Source of the DNA: Aquaspirillum sp. LM1
Lineage (GTDB): Bacteria; Pseudomonadota; Gammaproteobacteria; Burkholderiales; Aquaspirillaceae
Direction: 5' to 3'
DNA: 64,000 bases
Assembly (NCBI RefSeq): GCF_002002905.1
Contig: NZ_CP019509.1
Coordinates: 1,922,001-1,986,000 of the forward strand
The position numbers and the translations under genes were made by a program. Shown in pieces: positions 25,604 to 35,073 of the stretch (position 1 is its first letter; every line of letters begins with the position of its first letter). Under the pieces are notes generated by a model. That model was not told where the DNA came from, made no database searches, and saw only the letters and a list, made by a program, of their open reading frames with translations.

Positions 25604-27004
25604 AAATCATACACCGTGCAACCTTCCCTTACGGTAGAATAGCGCGCACAACCAATTGATCAGTATGTAAAAATGACAAAAAAACCGCCCCTCTCAATAC
25701 TCCAGTTCAATCCATAAAATTCACACCCTCATCACGTCCGTGGACTTCATTGCCCGACATCGCCAGGCTGCTCGCGACTTTACCCGCCGCGCCGTTTTCA
25801 CCTTCGAGCGTGTCGTCGGCGTCTTGCTCGTCAATCTGATGCGCTCGCTGCAAGTCGAGCTTGATCAGTTCTTCTCCCGGATTTCCTTGCCCTTGGGCCG
25901 TCGCGCTCATGACGATGCTTTCCGCATGGCGCGCAAGAAGTTGCGTTGGCAAGCCTTTGTCGAACTTAACCAGGCGGTTCTGGCAGACCTCCATCCCGCA
26001 CCAGATTGGCACGGCTTGCGTGTGGTTGCCTGCGATGGCACCACGCTTTATCTGCCCACCACACACCCTGACACCATCAGCAGCGGCCCAGATGGATTCA
26101 ACTGCTACCACTCGCAGGGCGGCATCTACAGTCTTGCCCGCGCCAGCGCCTTGTGTGAAACCAGTTCAGGTCTGATTCTGCACGCCAGTCTGGCTGCCGA
26201 CACCCGTGACGAACGCAGCATGTTGGCCGAACAGTTTGAGCATCTGCGCCCTGACGATTTGTTGGTGTTGGATCGCGGGTATCCGGCTTATTGGCTGTTT
26301 GCCTTGTTGCTGGCGCGCCAGCAACATTTCTGCATTCGTCTGCCACAGAGTTTTTCGCCACAGGTTCAGGCTTTTGTGGCGTCTGGTCAGGCTTGTGCTG
26401 TCATCAGGATGCAGCCTGGCCACGGGCAGCGCCAGGATTTTGTCCAGCACCAGCTGCCGATGGATGCATTCTCGGTGCGCCTGGTGCGTGTTCCGCTCAA
26501 AACAGGCCAGATTGAAATTCTGGCCACGTCGCTGCTGGATGCGTCACGCTGGCCCGCAGTAGACTTTGCAGCGCTGTATCAGCAACGCTGGCGCATCGAA
26601 GAGGCGTTCCGGCATCTCAAATGTCGCTTGCAACTGGAGCAGTTTGGCGGAGAGACGCCACAGGCGATTCGTCAGGAGTTCCACGCCTCAATCCTGTTGC
26701 ACAATCTGACCATCATTGCCGCGCAGGATGTGTTGGCGGAACAGGAGCTGGATGCGGCCACGCTGGTGCCAAACCTGACTCATGCCACACATCTGGTGCG
26801 TTTGTATCTGCCGCAGTTGCTGGAAGACCCGGCATCAATCGACAGGATTGGGCCGGCCTTGTTTGCTGGAATTGCTGGGCAGATCAGCAAACGACGGCCT
26901 GGCAAGCCAGCGCCGCCACGTAAGCCGAACCGGAAGAAACCACGCCGTCACCGGGCTTATAAATGACGGTAGGGTCATGCGATGTGGCTATTTTCGCGGC
27001 AGTG
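25583..27004 (+). mobile_element. IS4-family insertion sequence, 1422 bp
   Basis: Terminal inverted repeats start CACTGCCGCGAAATTAGC on the left and, reading inward from the right, CACTGCCGCGAAAATAGC (one mismatch in 18). It is flanked by an exact 11-bp direct duplication, ACGGTTCAGAG, at 25572-25582 and 27005-27015. Size, repeats, duplication length and transposase signature all fit the IS4 family. The near-perfect ends and duplication mean a recent insertion. Confidence 0.95.
25740..26966 (+). CDS. IS4-family DDE transposase
   Basis: 408 residues from a GTG at 25740. Catalytic residues: Asp in VVACDGTTLYLP (near residue 98), Asp in LLVLDRGYPAYWL, and Glu in YQQRWRIEEAFRHLK, which is the Y-x2-R-x3-E-x6-K signature of IS4 transposases. 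The C-terminus is Lys/Arg-rich. Homologous-looking sequence (HKIHTLITSVDFIARHR) extends upstream of the GTG without a good start codon. An ATG at 25673 opens MTKKPPLSILQFNP in another frame and stops at 25717. The true N-terminus may therefore have been lost to a frameshift. Confidence 0.88.
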   Translation: MDFIARHRQAARDFTRRAVFTFERVVGVLLVNLMRSLQVELDQFFSRISLPLGRRAHDDAFRMARKKLRWQAFVELNQAVLADLHPAPDWHGLRVVACDGTTLYLPTTHPDTISSGPDGFNCYHSQGGIYSLARASALCETSSGLILHASLAADTRDERSMLAEQFEHLRPDDLLVLDRGYPAYWLFALLLARQQHFCIRLPQSFSPQVQAFVASGQACAVIRMQPGHGQRQDFVQHQLPMDAFSVRLVRVPLKTGQIEILATSLLDASRWPAVDFAALYQQRWRIEEAFRHLKCRLQLEQFGGETPQAIRQEFHASILLHNLTIIAAQDVLAEQELDAATLVPNLTHATHLVRLYLPQLLEDPASIDRIGPALFAGIAGQISKRRPGKPAPPRKPNRKKPRRHRAYK

Positions 27005-28545
27005 ACGGTTCAGAGACTGGCGTACTGGATGCCGGGAAAATTCGTGTAATGGCAGATTTTGCCAAGGCGGCATATTGCCTGCAAAGCTGGGAGTCTAATG
27101 AAATCAATGAACCAAGCCCTTATGCTGATCAAGCTTATGCTGAGATTATTCGTCAAGGCTGGTTGCCGATGGAAATATCCACAGAAATTAAAGCAGCATC
27201 CGAGATAAATGGAAAAAGCATAGAAAACAAAATGACTGGTGGGTACTACACCAATGGCAATTCGGCGGCATTAGTGGCAGCATGCGCAGATTCATTGGTT
27301 ATTGCATTTAGAGGCACAAACGATAAAAGCTTAAATAGCCATCCTGATGAAGATCAGTGGGCAGCTATGTCCGATCATTACTCATTGCTAATGCCACTAA
27401 TCAATTCTCTAGAAAATCTAATTTCTGCCAATAGCAGCACGATCAAAAATGTATTTATAACTGGCCATAGCCTGGGCGGGGCAATGGCGGCTAAATACCT
27501 TGCCACCCATACTGGCAGTCAATATGTTGCAGTCACATTTGCCGCTCCAGGATTTATAGATGGTCTCCAGTGGCAACACTATGGAGATAAAGCCAGGCTG
27601 CTACAGATTGAGATTAATGGCGACGTGGTGCCTGATGTGGGATGGCATGATGGAAGAAATCTTCATTTTGAAGGCAATCAAACCACAGGTCTTCATCTTT
27701 CGGCAAACCATGCTATGGATTATTATCGTCAGATTGTAGATAGTATTGATAATACAAGTTTTTCACGCATTCTGGCTGAGCCAGATGGCACAGAGGTTTT
27801 GCTTGGTGCCAAACGATCTGGCTCAGACTTTATTGTAGATGGTAGGCAAAGCGGGACGAATACATTTAAGTCTGGCCAGGAAAACGATCGCTTGGGCGAT
27901 CCATCATTGCACGATTACGGCGTATTTTATGGTGGGATGGGTGATGATGCGCTGACAGGTGGAAAAGATAGCGAGCTGATGCTGGGAGGGACAGGAAATG
28001 ACACCATTAATGGCGATGGAGATGCTGATCGGTTATTTGGTGGTGCTGGAAATGATCGATTAATTGGTGACACCAATTCTACGGTTGATAAAATTATCGA
28101 TTGGATTTCAGGGGAAAGCTCCAGCGATTTTCTGGATGGTGAGTCGGGTAATGATACTTTATCTGGCGGTAGTCACAGCGATACGCTGATCGGCGGAAGT
28201 GGAATGGATATACTAGAAGGTGGAGGGGGAAGCGATGTCTTTCGTTTTGTGCGCACAGATGACGGAAAAGATACGATCACTGATTTTGTACATGGAACTG
28301 ACAAGATTCAGATTGTGGCAGCCAACTTCACCAATTTGCCGCTTGGCAGCTTGAGCAGTAGCCGCTTGGTTGTCAGCAATAACCCAATGGCAAGTTTAAC
28401 TAGTTCTGTTTTTTTATACAATAGCGCAACGGGTGAATTGTCTTTTGACAGCAATGGCAATGCTGGGCAGGGGATTTATTCACTTGCAGTATTGACGGGC
28501 CGGCCTTCATTAACGACTAGTGACTTTGACATCATTGCTATCTGA
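27005..28545 (+). pseudogene. RTX lipase gene, 3' fragment: class 3 lipase domain plus RTX repeats
   Basis: Carries the catalytic part of the interrupted gene. VIAFRGTND is the oxyanion region, and ITGHSLGGAMAAKYLATH contains the nucleophile Ser in GHSLGG, as in class 3 (Lipase_3) enzymes. It then has calcium-binding RTX nonapeptides (GGTGNDTINGDGDADRLF, GGAGNDRLIGD, GESGNDTLSGG, GGSGMDILEGG) and a C-terminal type I secretion-type domain ending SDFDIIAI. The frame stays open back into the IS, so a fusion start inside the IS is possible, or internal starts such as the ATG at 27051. The restored protein would be 155 + 509 = 664 residues. Confidence 0.88.
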
Positions 28546-28588
28546 CCTCCGTCAAGCGCTGAACGTGTACAGTTGATCCATCTGAATA

Positions 28589-28620
28589 GTCCCTATGGCA
28601 GCGTGTGCTGTCATAGGGAC
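28589..28620 (+). terminator. 14-bp hairpin after the lipase gene
   Basis: GTCCCTATGGCAGC and GCTGTCATAGGGAC arms with loop GTGT (one G-U pair), 44 bases past the lipase stop. There is no T-run after it, so it may be a stabilising or Rho-assisted end. Confidence 0.5.
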
Positions 28621-28750
28621 GTAATATTATCTCCTTTGAATCACAAATGTGCCAACACCCACCGGCCACGCCAGCGCTGGCGGCCAGCCAGGTGGCGTAG
28701 TTCAGCTAGCAGCGAAACAGCCACCCTCACCCCCCCCAAGGCCCCTCAAG

Positions 28751-29341
28751 ATGAACTGGAACGACCGCTACGCCGTGGACGAATATATCTACGGCACCGA
28801 ACCCAATGCCTTTCTGGCCGAACATGCCCATTTGCTCACTGGCCCGGTGTTGTCGCTGGCCGAAGGCGAGGGGCGCAATGCGGTGTTTCTGGCCGGGCTG
28901 GGCTTGTCGGTGCATGGGGTGGACAGCTCGGCGGTGGGGCTGGCCAAGGCGCAGGCGCTGGCGGCTGCGCGTGGGGTGAACATTGGCACCGAGGTGGCCG
29001 ATCTGGCGGAATTTGTTCCAGCCGCTGGCAGGTATGGCGCGGTGGTGTCGATTTTTGCCCATTTGCCCGGTGCGCTGCGTGCGCGCTTGTATCCGCTCTT
29101 GGCGCAAAGCTTGCAGCCGGGTGGGCTGGTGCTGCTGGAGGCGTATTCGCTGGATCAGCTGCCGCGCAACACCGGCGGGCCGAAAGATGCGGATATGCTG
29201 ATGTCGCTGGACAAGGTTCGCCAGGGGTTTCCCGGTTTTGAGCCGGTGCTGCTGCGCGAGCTGAGCCGCGATGTCTGTGAAGGCAGTTATCACACCGGGC
29301 TGGCCTCGGTGGTGCAGTTTATTGGCAGAAAAACCGCCTGA
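28751..29341 (+). CDS. TehB-like class I SAM methyltransferase
   Basis: 196 residues beginning MNWNDRYAVDEYIYGTEPN, with the SAM-binding segment VLSLAEGEGRNAVFLAGLG (GxGxG-like) and VHGVDSSAVGLAKAQALA. The small-molecule (thiol/tellurite-type) methyltransferase family has this N-terminus. The substrate is unknown. The ATG at 28751 gives the conserved start. It is convergent with the RNA methyltransferase at 29389. Confidence 0.85.
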   Translation: MNWNDRYAVDEYIYGTEPNAFLAEHAHLLTGPVLSLAEGEGRNAVFLAGLGLSVHGVDSSAVGLAKAQALAAARGVNIGTEVADLAEFVPAAGRYGAVVSIFAHLPGALRARLYPLLAQSLQPGGLVLLEAYSLDQLPRNTGGPKDADMLMSLDKVRQGFPGFEPVLLRELSRDVCEGSYHTGLASVVQFIGRKTA

Positions 29342-29388
29342 GCCGTCAGGGGCCGGTGCGATGGCTGTTGCGGCGCTTACCACGCTGC

Positions 29389-30342
29389 TTAGCGGGTGGA
29401 CTGCCGCTTGACCAGCCTGGCCAGAAAAAACCCGTCAATCAGCGCATCTGGCAGCACGCGCACGCTGTGCGCCACGGCGGGATTGAGCGCTTTGCCGTCC
29501 CATTCGGTCAGGCCCGGCTGGTGCGCCACCGGCAGGCTGACCGCTTCCAGCTGCACCGCGTCGCCCAGGCTGCGCAGGGTGGCGTGCAGGATGCATTCGT
29601 TTTCTTCCGGGGCAAACGAGCAGGTGGAATACACCAGCACGCCGCCCGGTTTCAGCGCATGGATGGCCGACAGCAGCAGGCGTTTTTGCTTGTGCGCCAC
29701 TTCGCGCACCTTGGCCGGGCTCCAGTGGGCCATCGAGCTGGCGTCGTTCAGGTCAAAGCGCGCCTCGCTGGAGCATGGCGCGTCGAGCAATACCCGGTCA
29801 AAGCGCTCCGGCACCAGCGCGCCCACGGCGCGGCCATCTTTCTGGTAGGTGCGGGCGATGCTGACGCCTTGTTGTTCCAGATTGTTTTTCAGCCGGAAAT
29901 AGCGGTCGCGCACCGGCTCCACGGCAGAAATCTGCCCCTGATTGGCCATCATCGCTGCCATCTGGCAGGTTTTGCCGCCGGGGGCGGCGGCCAGGTCGAG
30001 CACCATTTCGCCGGGCTGTGGGTCCAGCACCCAGGGGGCCAGCTGGCTGGCCAGGTTCTGGATATAGATTTCCCCGGCGTAAAACGCGGGGGTTTCGGTC
30101 AGCGCGCGTTTGTCGGCGGCGGGCAGCACCCAGGCCAGCGGCGACCAGCTGACTGGCCGGGGATCCAGGCCGGCGGCGCGCAGGGCGGTCAGCACGCGGT
30201 CTGGGTCGGCTTTCAGGGTGTTGATGCGAAATGCCACGTCCTTGACCGCAGCAAAGCTGGCCAGCACGCCAGGCAGCTGGTCGGCAGGCAGGATGCGGGT
30301 CAGGCGGTCGGCAAAGGCGGCGGGCAGGCTGGCAAGGGTCAT
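29389..30342 (-). CDS. RNA (cytosine-5) methyltransferase of the NOP2/RsmF group
   Basis: 317 residues. The SAM site is LDLAAAPGGKTCQMAAM, and the two catalytic Cys lie in LLDAPCSSEARF (motif IV) and VYSTCSFAPEENE (motif VI), the paired-Cys signature of m5C RNA methyltransferases. The N-terminal RINTLK segment is also typical. Shorter than RsmB or full-length RsmF, so it lacks the extra C-terminal PUA-like domain. The target RNA is not predictable from the sequence. The ATG at 30342 was used; upstream in-frame sequence is Pro-rich and non-conserved. Confidence 0.88.
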   Translation of the reverse strand: MTLASLPAAFADRLTRILPADQLPGVLASFAAVKDVAFRINTLKADPDRVLTALRAAGLDPRPVSWSPLAWVLPAADKRALTETPAFYAGEIYIQNLASQLAPWVLDPQPGEMVLDLAAAPGGKTCQMAAMMANQGQISAVEPVRDRYFRLKNNLEQQGVSIARTYQKDGRAVGALVPERFDRVLLDAPCSSEARFDLNDASSMAHWSPAKVREVAHKQKRLLLSAIHALKPGGVLVYSTCSFAPEENECILHATLRSLGDAVQLEAVSLPVAHQPGLTEWDGKALNPAVAHSVRVLPDALIDGFFLARLVKRQSTR

Positions 30343-30615
30343 CAGGGGCTTTGGCAATCCGGAAACAAAAATCCGCTGGGCCGCGTGGGCGCGGCCTGGC
30401 GGTGGGCTGGGCGGATTGTAATCAGGCCGGGGTGATTGTGGAACAGGCATGGCCTGACTTTATTCGGGACAGCCCGGGATTCCCGCCCTCCGGACCCGCC
30501 AGCGGGCGGCGGCGCTGGTGGCGGGTTCACCTGGCCGCCAGCTTGGAGGCGTGGCAGGGGCGGAGTATAGTCTGGCGTTTTTTGGCTGACGAGCGCACGA
30601 TATCCGCCCCGGAAC

Positions 30616-32085
30616 ATGTCACGCCAACTGCACTCGCCCGCTTGTTTCAATCCGACTGCCCATTGCGAAAGCCTGCCTGTGTTTGATCGTCCTCTTGCCA
30701 TTGTTGACCTGGAAACCACTGGCGGCCACATCACCCGCGACCGCATCACCGAAATTGGCATTTTGCTGGTAGACGGCGAGCAGGTGCGGCCATGGCGGGC
30801 GCTGGTCAACCCTGGCCAGCCGATTCCCCCATTTATCGAGCAGATGACCGGCATCAGCAACGCCATGGTGGCCGATGCGCCGCCATTTGAGGCACTGGCC
30901 GCTACGGTGCTCGAACTGCTGCAGGGCCGGCTGTTTGTGGCGCATAACGCCCGTTTTGACTACGGCCTGCTGAAAAACGCCTTTCGCCGGCTGAATATGA
31001 ACTGGCAGGCCCCGCAGCTGTGTACGGTCAAGCTGTCGCGGCTGCTCTACCCGCAGCACCACAAACACAGCCTGGACAGCCTGATCGACCGTTTTCAGCT
31101 GGGCTGCGCCAGCCGCCACCGTGCGCTGGACGACGCCGAGGCGGTGTGGCGGTTTTTGTCGGCGGCGCGCACCGAACTGGGCGAAGCCGCGCTGAACCAG
31201 GCCGCCAGGCAGCTGTTTGGCCAGCCGCCGGCGCTGCCGCCACATCTGGACGCCAGCCTGCTGGAAGACTTGCCGGATACGCCAGGGGTGTACCGCTTCT
31301 GGGACGAACAGGGCGTGCCGCTGTATGTGGGCAAGAGCATCAATCTGCGCAGCCGGGTGTGGGCGCATTTTGGCGCGGACACCCGGCAAAACAAGGAAAT
31401 GCGCATCAGCCAGCAGGTGGCGCGGATCGACTGGATTGAAACCGTGGGTGAGTTTGGCGCGCTGTTGATGGAGTCGCAGCAGATCAAGGCGCTGCAGCCG
31501 GTGCACAATGTGCGGGGCCGGCGCGAGCGCGCCTTGTGCGCCTGGCAGCTGTGGCCCAGAGAAGACGGTTTTTTATTGCCCCGGCTGGTGCAGGGGCAGG
31601 AGATGGATCTGGGGCAGGTGCGGGATATTTTTGGGGTGTTCCGTTCGGTGCGCGAAGCCAAGAAAACCCTGACCGACGTGGCCGACGCCTACCGGCTGTG
31701 CCATGGTGTGCTGGGCATCGACCGGGTCAGCGGCAAAAAAGGCCAGCCCTGCTTTGCCCGGCAACTGGGCCGCTGCCGGGGGGCGTGCGTGGGCCAGGAA
31801 TCGGCCAGCCAGCATAATGAACGGCTGCTGCATGCCTTGCAACGGTTGCAGCTCAAGCCATGGCCGTTTGATGGGGCCGTGGCCGTGGTCGAGCAGGATG
31901 AGGTCAGCGGCAGCGTGGAACAGCATGTGTTTGACCACTGGCGCTTTTTGGGCAGCTGGCGGGATGGCCAGCCGCTGAACCCGGCTGAGCCAGTGTTTGA
32001 GCTGGACACTTACCGGCTGCTGGCCAAGTATCTGCTCAAGCCGCTGAAAAACACCCGCTTGCAACCTTGGCCGCCAGCGCCGTAA
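30616..32085 (+). CDS. DEDDh exonuclease fused to a UvrC/Cho-type GIY-YIG domain
   Basis: 489 residues. Residues ~25-190 form a DnaQ-like 3'-5' exonuclease: VDLETTGG, HNARFDYGLL and HRALDDAEAVWRFL supply the DEDDh residues. Residues ~220-310 form a GIY-YIG nuclease: TPGVYRFWDEQGVPLYVGKS then INLRSRVWAHF. The remainder has a Cys-bearing CFARQLGRCRGACVGQE segment as in Cho. Such fusions are known in betaproteobacteria and are thought to act in UvrC-like repair incision plus trimming. The ATG at 30616 is used; the first ~20 residues are not conserved, so a GTG start near 30680 is possible. Confidence 0.88.
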   Translation: MSRQLHSPACFNPTAHCESLPVFDRPLAIVDLETTGGHITRDRITEIGILLVDGEQVRPWRALVNPGQPIPPFIEQMTGISNAMVADAPPFEALAATVLELLQGRLFVAHNARFDYGLLKNAFRRLNMNWQAPQLCTVKLSRLLYPQHHKHSLDSLIDRFQLGCASRHRALDDAEAVWRFLSAARTELGEAALNQAARQLFGQPPALPPHLDASLLEDLPDTPGVYRFWDEQGVPLYVGKSINLRSRVWAHFGADTRQNKEMRISQQVARIDWIETVGEFGALLMESQQIKALQPVHNVRGRRERALCAWQLWPREDGFLLPRLVQGQEMDLGQVRDIFGVFRSVREAKKTLTDVADAYRLCHGVLGIDRVSGKKGQPCFARQLGRCRGACVGQESASQHNERLLHALQRLQLKPWPFDGAVAVVEQDEVSGSVEQHVFDHWRFLGSWRDGQPLNPAEPVFELDTYRLLAKYLLKPLKNTRLQPWPPAP

Positions 32086-32154
32086 TGCCATGAGGACGGT
32101 GGCAGGAGCATCGGCCTCTGTGGAGGGATGGATGATGCCCTCTGCCCAGACTGG

Positions 32155-32330
32155 TTGACATCCTCCCCCGCCTAAAGTCGGGGGATTCCTACGGCGCTCA
32201 TCCCGGCATCAAGCCGGCATGAGTCGCTTCGGCGGGTTCCTGCTGCTGGCGGCATGACTGCACCGCTCACTTCACAGGCGATCCGGGCATCGTCCTGCCC
32301 TTCGCTACTCAGTAGCGCTTCGCCGTGGCG
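32155..32330 (-). ncRNA. Putative right-end-derived omega/reRNA of TnpB
   Basis: In known TnpB systems the guide RNA scaffold comes from the 3' end of tnpB and the right end, and the guide is the flanking DNA. Here the tnpB stop (TAG, complement of 32172-32174) lies inside the right-end hairpin, and the transcript would run on past TCAA at 32155. The guide would begin CCAGTCTGGGCAGAGG (complement of 32139-32154). Position inferred by analogy; the upstream limit is a guess. Confidence 0.45.
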
Positions 32331-33446
32331 AAGCACGTTGATCGCGCCGACCAGATCGGCGTTTTCCTTAAAACCGCATTCCACACACTCGAACCGTTCC
32401 TGTGTGCGCCGGTTGTCCGCCGACACATGGCCGCAGGCAGGGCACGTCCGCGACGTGTTGCGTGGCGGCACGGCAATGAGATGCCCGCCGTTCCACGCCA
32501 GCTTGTAGTCCAGTTGGCGGCGGAACTCGGCCCATCCTTGATCGAGGATGGCTTTGTTCAGGCCGGACTTGGCTCGAACGTTCTTGCCCGGCTGCCCGGT
32601 TGTACCTGCCGCCGACCTGGACATATTCCGCACCTGCAAGTCCTCGATACACACCATCGCGTGGTTTTGGCTGATCGTGGTTGTGGCTTTGTGCAGATAA
32701 TCGCGGCGGGCGTTGCCGATGCGGGAATGGATGCGCTGGACGCGGGCTTTCGCCTTTTTCCAGTTGCTGCTGAATTTGGTCTTGCGGCTCATGGCCTGCT
32801 GCGCTTTGCGCAAGCGGGCTTCGTGTCGCTTGAAGCTGTTGAGCGGGGCATGGAACGTGCCATCCGAGAGCGTGGCGAACCGTGCAATACCCATGTCGAT
32901 GCCGACTGTACCGCCCTTTGGAATTGGCTGCTCGACCTCGCGTTCGGTCTGGATCGACACGAACCATTTGCCGCAAGACTGGCTCACGGTGACGTTCTTC
33001 ACCGCACCCAACACTTCCCGGCTGTTGCGGTAGCGCAGCCAGCCGAGCTTGGGCAGGAAGATTCGGGCATTGGCCTGGTCGAGCTTGATCTGTTTCGGGT
33101 CTGGATAACGGAAGCTGTCGGACTGGCCCTTTTTCTTGAAACGCGGGAAGTCGGCCCGCCTGGCGAAGAAGTTGGCGTAAGCGCGCTCCAGGTCCTTGAG
33201 CGTTTGTTGCAGCGGATGAACCGGCGCATCCGCCAGCCATGCTGTCTCCGCGCTGTTGCGCCACTCGGTGAGCAGCTTGCACAGGCCCGCATAGCCCAGT
33301 TTCTTCTCTGCACGCTCGTAGCGCGCCTTCTGCAACGCCAGCGCCTTGTTGAACACGAAACGGCACGAGCCAGCAAAGCGGCGCATGTCGCGCTGCTGTT
33401 GGCCGGTCGGCATCAGTTCGTATTTGTAGGCTTGAAGGCGTTGCAT
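32172..33446 (-). CDS. tnpB: TnpB, RNA-guided endonuclease of the IS605 group
   Basis: 424 residues from the ATG at 33446. N-terminal helix-turn-helix-like domain, then a split RuvC nuclease: Asp184 in GIDMGIARF, Glu269 in VCIEDLQVRN and Asp364 in ENADLVGAIN. The zinc finger is TCPACGH...FECVECGF (Cys335, 338, 354, 357). All catalytic and zinc residues are present, so the protein looks active. TnpB proteins cut DNA next to a short target motif under reRNA guidance and help retain the element. A remnant of a related copy lies at 52414. Confidence 0.93.
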   Translation of the reverse strand: MQRLQAYKYELMPTGQQQRDMRRFAGSCRFVFNKALALQKARYERAEKKLGYAGLCKLLTEWRNSAETAWLADAPVHPLQQTLKDLERAYANFFARRADFPRFKKKGQSDSFRYPDPKQIKLDQANARIFLPKLGWLRYRNSREVLGAVKNVTVSQSCGKWFVSIQTEREVEQPIPKGGTVGIDMGIARFATLSDGTFHAPLNSFKRHEARLRKAQQAMSRKTKFSSNWKKAKARVQRIHSRIGNARRDYLHKATTTISQNHAMVCIEDLQVRNMSRSAAGTTGQPGKNVRAKSGLNKAILDQGWAEFRRQLDYKLAWNGGHLIAVPPRNTSRTCPACGHVSADNRRTQERFECVECGFKENADLVGAINVLRHGEALLSSEGQDDARIACEVSGAVMPPAAGTRRSDSCRLDAGMSAVGIPRL

Positions 33447-33482
33447 ACTGGTTTTTATACAGCCCATCCCCATCGACGGCAA

Positions 33483-33530
33483 GGACGGCTACGCCGTCCG
33501 CGCTATCCTTCCCCGCCCTGAACGGCGGGG
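33483..33530 (-). repeat. Left-end paired hairpins of the tnpB element
   Basis: Two hairpins: 33511-33530 (on the minus strand CCCCGCCGTTCAGGGCGGGG) and 33483-33499 (GGACGGCGTAGCCGTCC), joined by AAGGATAGCGC. The same pair in related form occurs at 52278-52340 and 63126-63173. Likely the subterminal structure recognised by a TnpA, and also the tnpB leader. Confidence 0.75.
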
Positions 33531-33609
33531 CTTGCCGCGCACCGGGTCATGTGTTGGGGGTGACACCCGGTTTGCCGGGCGTCACTTCGAGCATGGCGTG
33601 CCACACCGC

Positions 33610-35073
33610 TCAGCGCGTGCGGCAGTCAATCTGCTGCAAACGCTGATACAGCGGCAGGCAGGCGTCGGCCAGCCGGTTCAGGCTGGTTTCGCGCAGGGCG
33701 TTGAGATCCACCTGCTGCTGGCTATGCAGCCCGGCCCAGGCCAGCAAGGCCTGGCTGGCCTGGGGATGGTCGAACAGGCCATGCAGATAGCTGCCCAGAA
33801 TCTGGCCGTCGGCGCTGATGGCCCCGTCAGTGCGGCCATCGTCCAGCACAAATGCCGGGCGCTGGCAATCGGCACCATCGGTGTGGCCCAGGTGAATTTC
33901 ATAGCCGCTGACTGGCGCATTGGCAAAGCTGCACTGGCCACTGACCTGGCGCAGCTGCTTGCTGGCGGCCAGTGTGGTGTTCACTGCCAGCAGGCCCAGC
34001 CCGGCACTGCTGCCAGCCTGGCCTTCGTGGCCGTCGGGGTCGGCAATCTGCTGGCCCAGCATCTGGTAACCGCCGCAAATGCCGATCAGCTTGCCGCCAT
34101 AGCGCAAATGGCGGCGCAGATAGTCCGGCCAACCTTGCGCCTGCAAAAATGCCAGATCGGCGCGGGTGTGCTTGCTGCCGGGCAGGATCACCAGATCCGC
34201 CGCCGGCTTGGGCGCATCCGGGCCAACAAACTGCAGATTCACCTCGGGATGGGCGCGCAAGGCGTCAAAGTCGGTGTGATTGCTGATGCGCGGCAGCACT
34301 GGCACCACCACGTTCAGCCCTTCGCCGCGCTGCTCGGCCTGGATGGCGTCTTCGGCGTCCAGCATCAGGCCGTGCAGATACGGCAGCACTGCCAGCACCG
34401 GCTTGCCGGTTTTGGCTTCCAGCCAGTCCAGCCCGCCTTGCAGCAGGCGGATGTCGCCGCGAAAACGGTTGATGACAAAGCCCACCACGCGCGCGCGCTC
34501 GCTGGCCGACAGGCAATCGAGCGTGCCGGTGAGGTGGGCAAACACCCCGCCACGGTCGATATCCGCCACCAGAATCACCGGGCAGTCCACGGCTTCGGCA
34601 AAGCCCATATTGGCAATGTCACGCGCGCGCAGATTGATTTCCGCCGGGCTGCCGGCCCCTTCCACCACCACACAGGCGTACTGCTGGCGCAGGCGGGCAA
34701 ACGATTCCAGCACCGCCTGCATGGCCGTGGTTTTATAGTGGTGGTAGTCGCGGGCAGACATGTCGGCGCGTACGCGGCCATGGATGATCACCTGTGCGCC
34801 AGTGTCGCTGCTGGGTTTGAGCAGCACCGGGTTGAAGTCGCTGTGCGCGGCCAGCCCGGCGGCCTGTGCCTGTAGCGCCTGGGCGCGGCCAATTTCACCG
34901 CCATCGACGGTGACGGCGCTGTTAAGCGCCATGTTTTGTGGCTTGAACGGTGCCACCGCCACGCCATCGCGCGCCAGTAGCCGGCACAAGCCGGCCACCA
35001 GGGTGCTTTTGCCGGCATCCGAGGTGCAACCCTGCACCATCAACATCGAAAAAGGAAAGTCTGTTGGCGTCAT
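33610..35073 (-). CDS. cobQ: CobQ, adenosylcobyric acid synthase
   Basis: 487 residues. The N-terminal P-loop-like ATPase domain starts [18 protein letters not shown] and [11 protein letters not shown]; the C-terminal class I glutamine amidotransferase domain has the Cys in [12 protein letters not shown] and a His in GYEIHLGH and [11 protein letters not shown]. It amidates four carboxylates of the corrin ring. Its ATG overlaps the stop of the BtuF-like gene (ATGA, 35070-35073). No other cob genes are in the window. Confidence 0.95.
   Translation of the reverse strand: MTPTDFPFSMLMVQGCTSDAGKSTLVAGLCRLLARDGVAVAPFKPQNMALNSAVTVDGGEIGRAQALQAQAAGLAAHSDFNPVLLKPSSDTGAQVIIHGRVRADMSARDYHHYKTTAMQAVLESFARLRQQYACVVVEGAGSPAEINLRARDIANMGFAEAVDCPVILVADIDRGGVFAHLTGTLDCLSASERARVVGFVINRFRGDIRLLQGGLDWLEAKTGKPVLAVLPYLHGLMLDAEDAIQAEQRGEGLNVVVPVLPRISNHTDFDALRAHPEVNLQFVGPDAPKPAADLVILPGSKHTRADLAFLQAQGWPDYLRRHLRYGGKLIGICGGYQMLGQQIADPDGHEGQAGSSAGLGLLAVNTTLAASKQLRQVSGQCSFANAPVSGYEIHLGHTDGADCQRPAFVLDDGRTDGAISADGQILGSYLHGLFDHPQASQALLAWAGLHSQQQVDLNALRETSLNRLADACLPLYQRLQQIDCRTR

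Larger units (their letters stand above)
32155..33535 (-). mobile_element. IS200/IS605-group element carrying tnpB only (IS1341-type)
   Basis: A tnpB gene lies between a right-end hairpin (CCCCCG/CGGGGG, 32165-32184) and two left-end hairpins (33483-33530). On the minus strand the right end reads GGGGGAGGATGTCAA, ending in TCAA, the right cleavage tetranucleotide known for IS608. No tnpA is present, so movement would need a TnpA in trans. It sits between the 3' ends of cobQ and the GIY-YIG gene, harming neither. The left boundary is approximate. Confidence 0.8.

Noticed and set aside
25740-28545. One continuous transposase-lipase fusion gene
   Set aside because: The open frame that enters the lipase from inside the IS is not the transposase frame; the 11-bp duplication and inverted repeats show insertion, not fusion.
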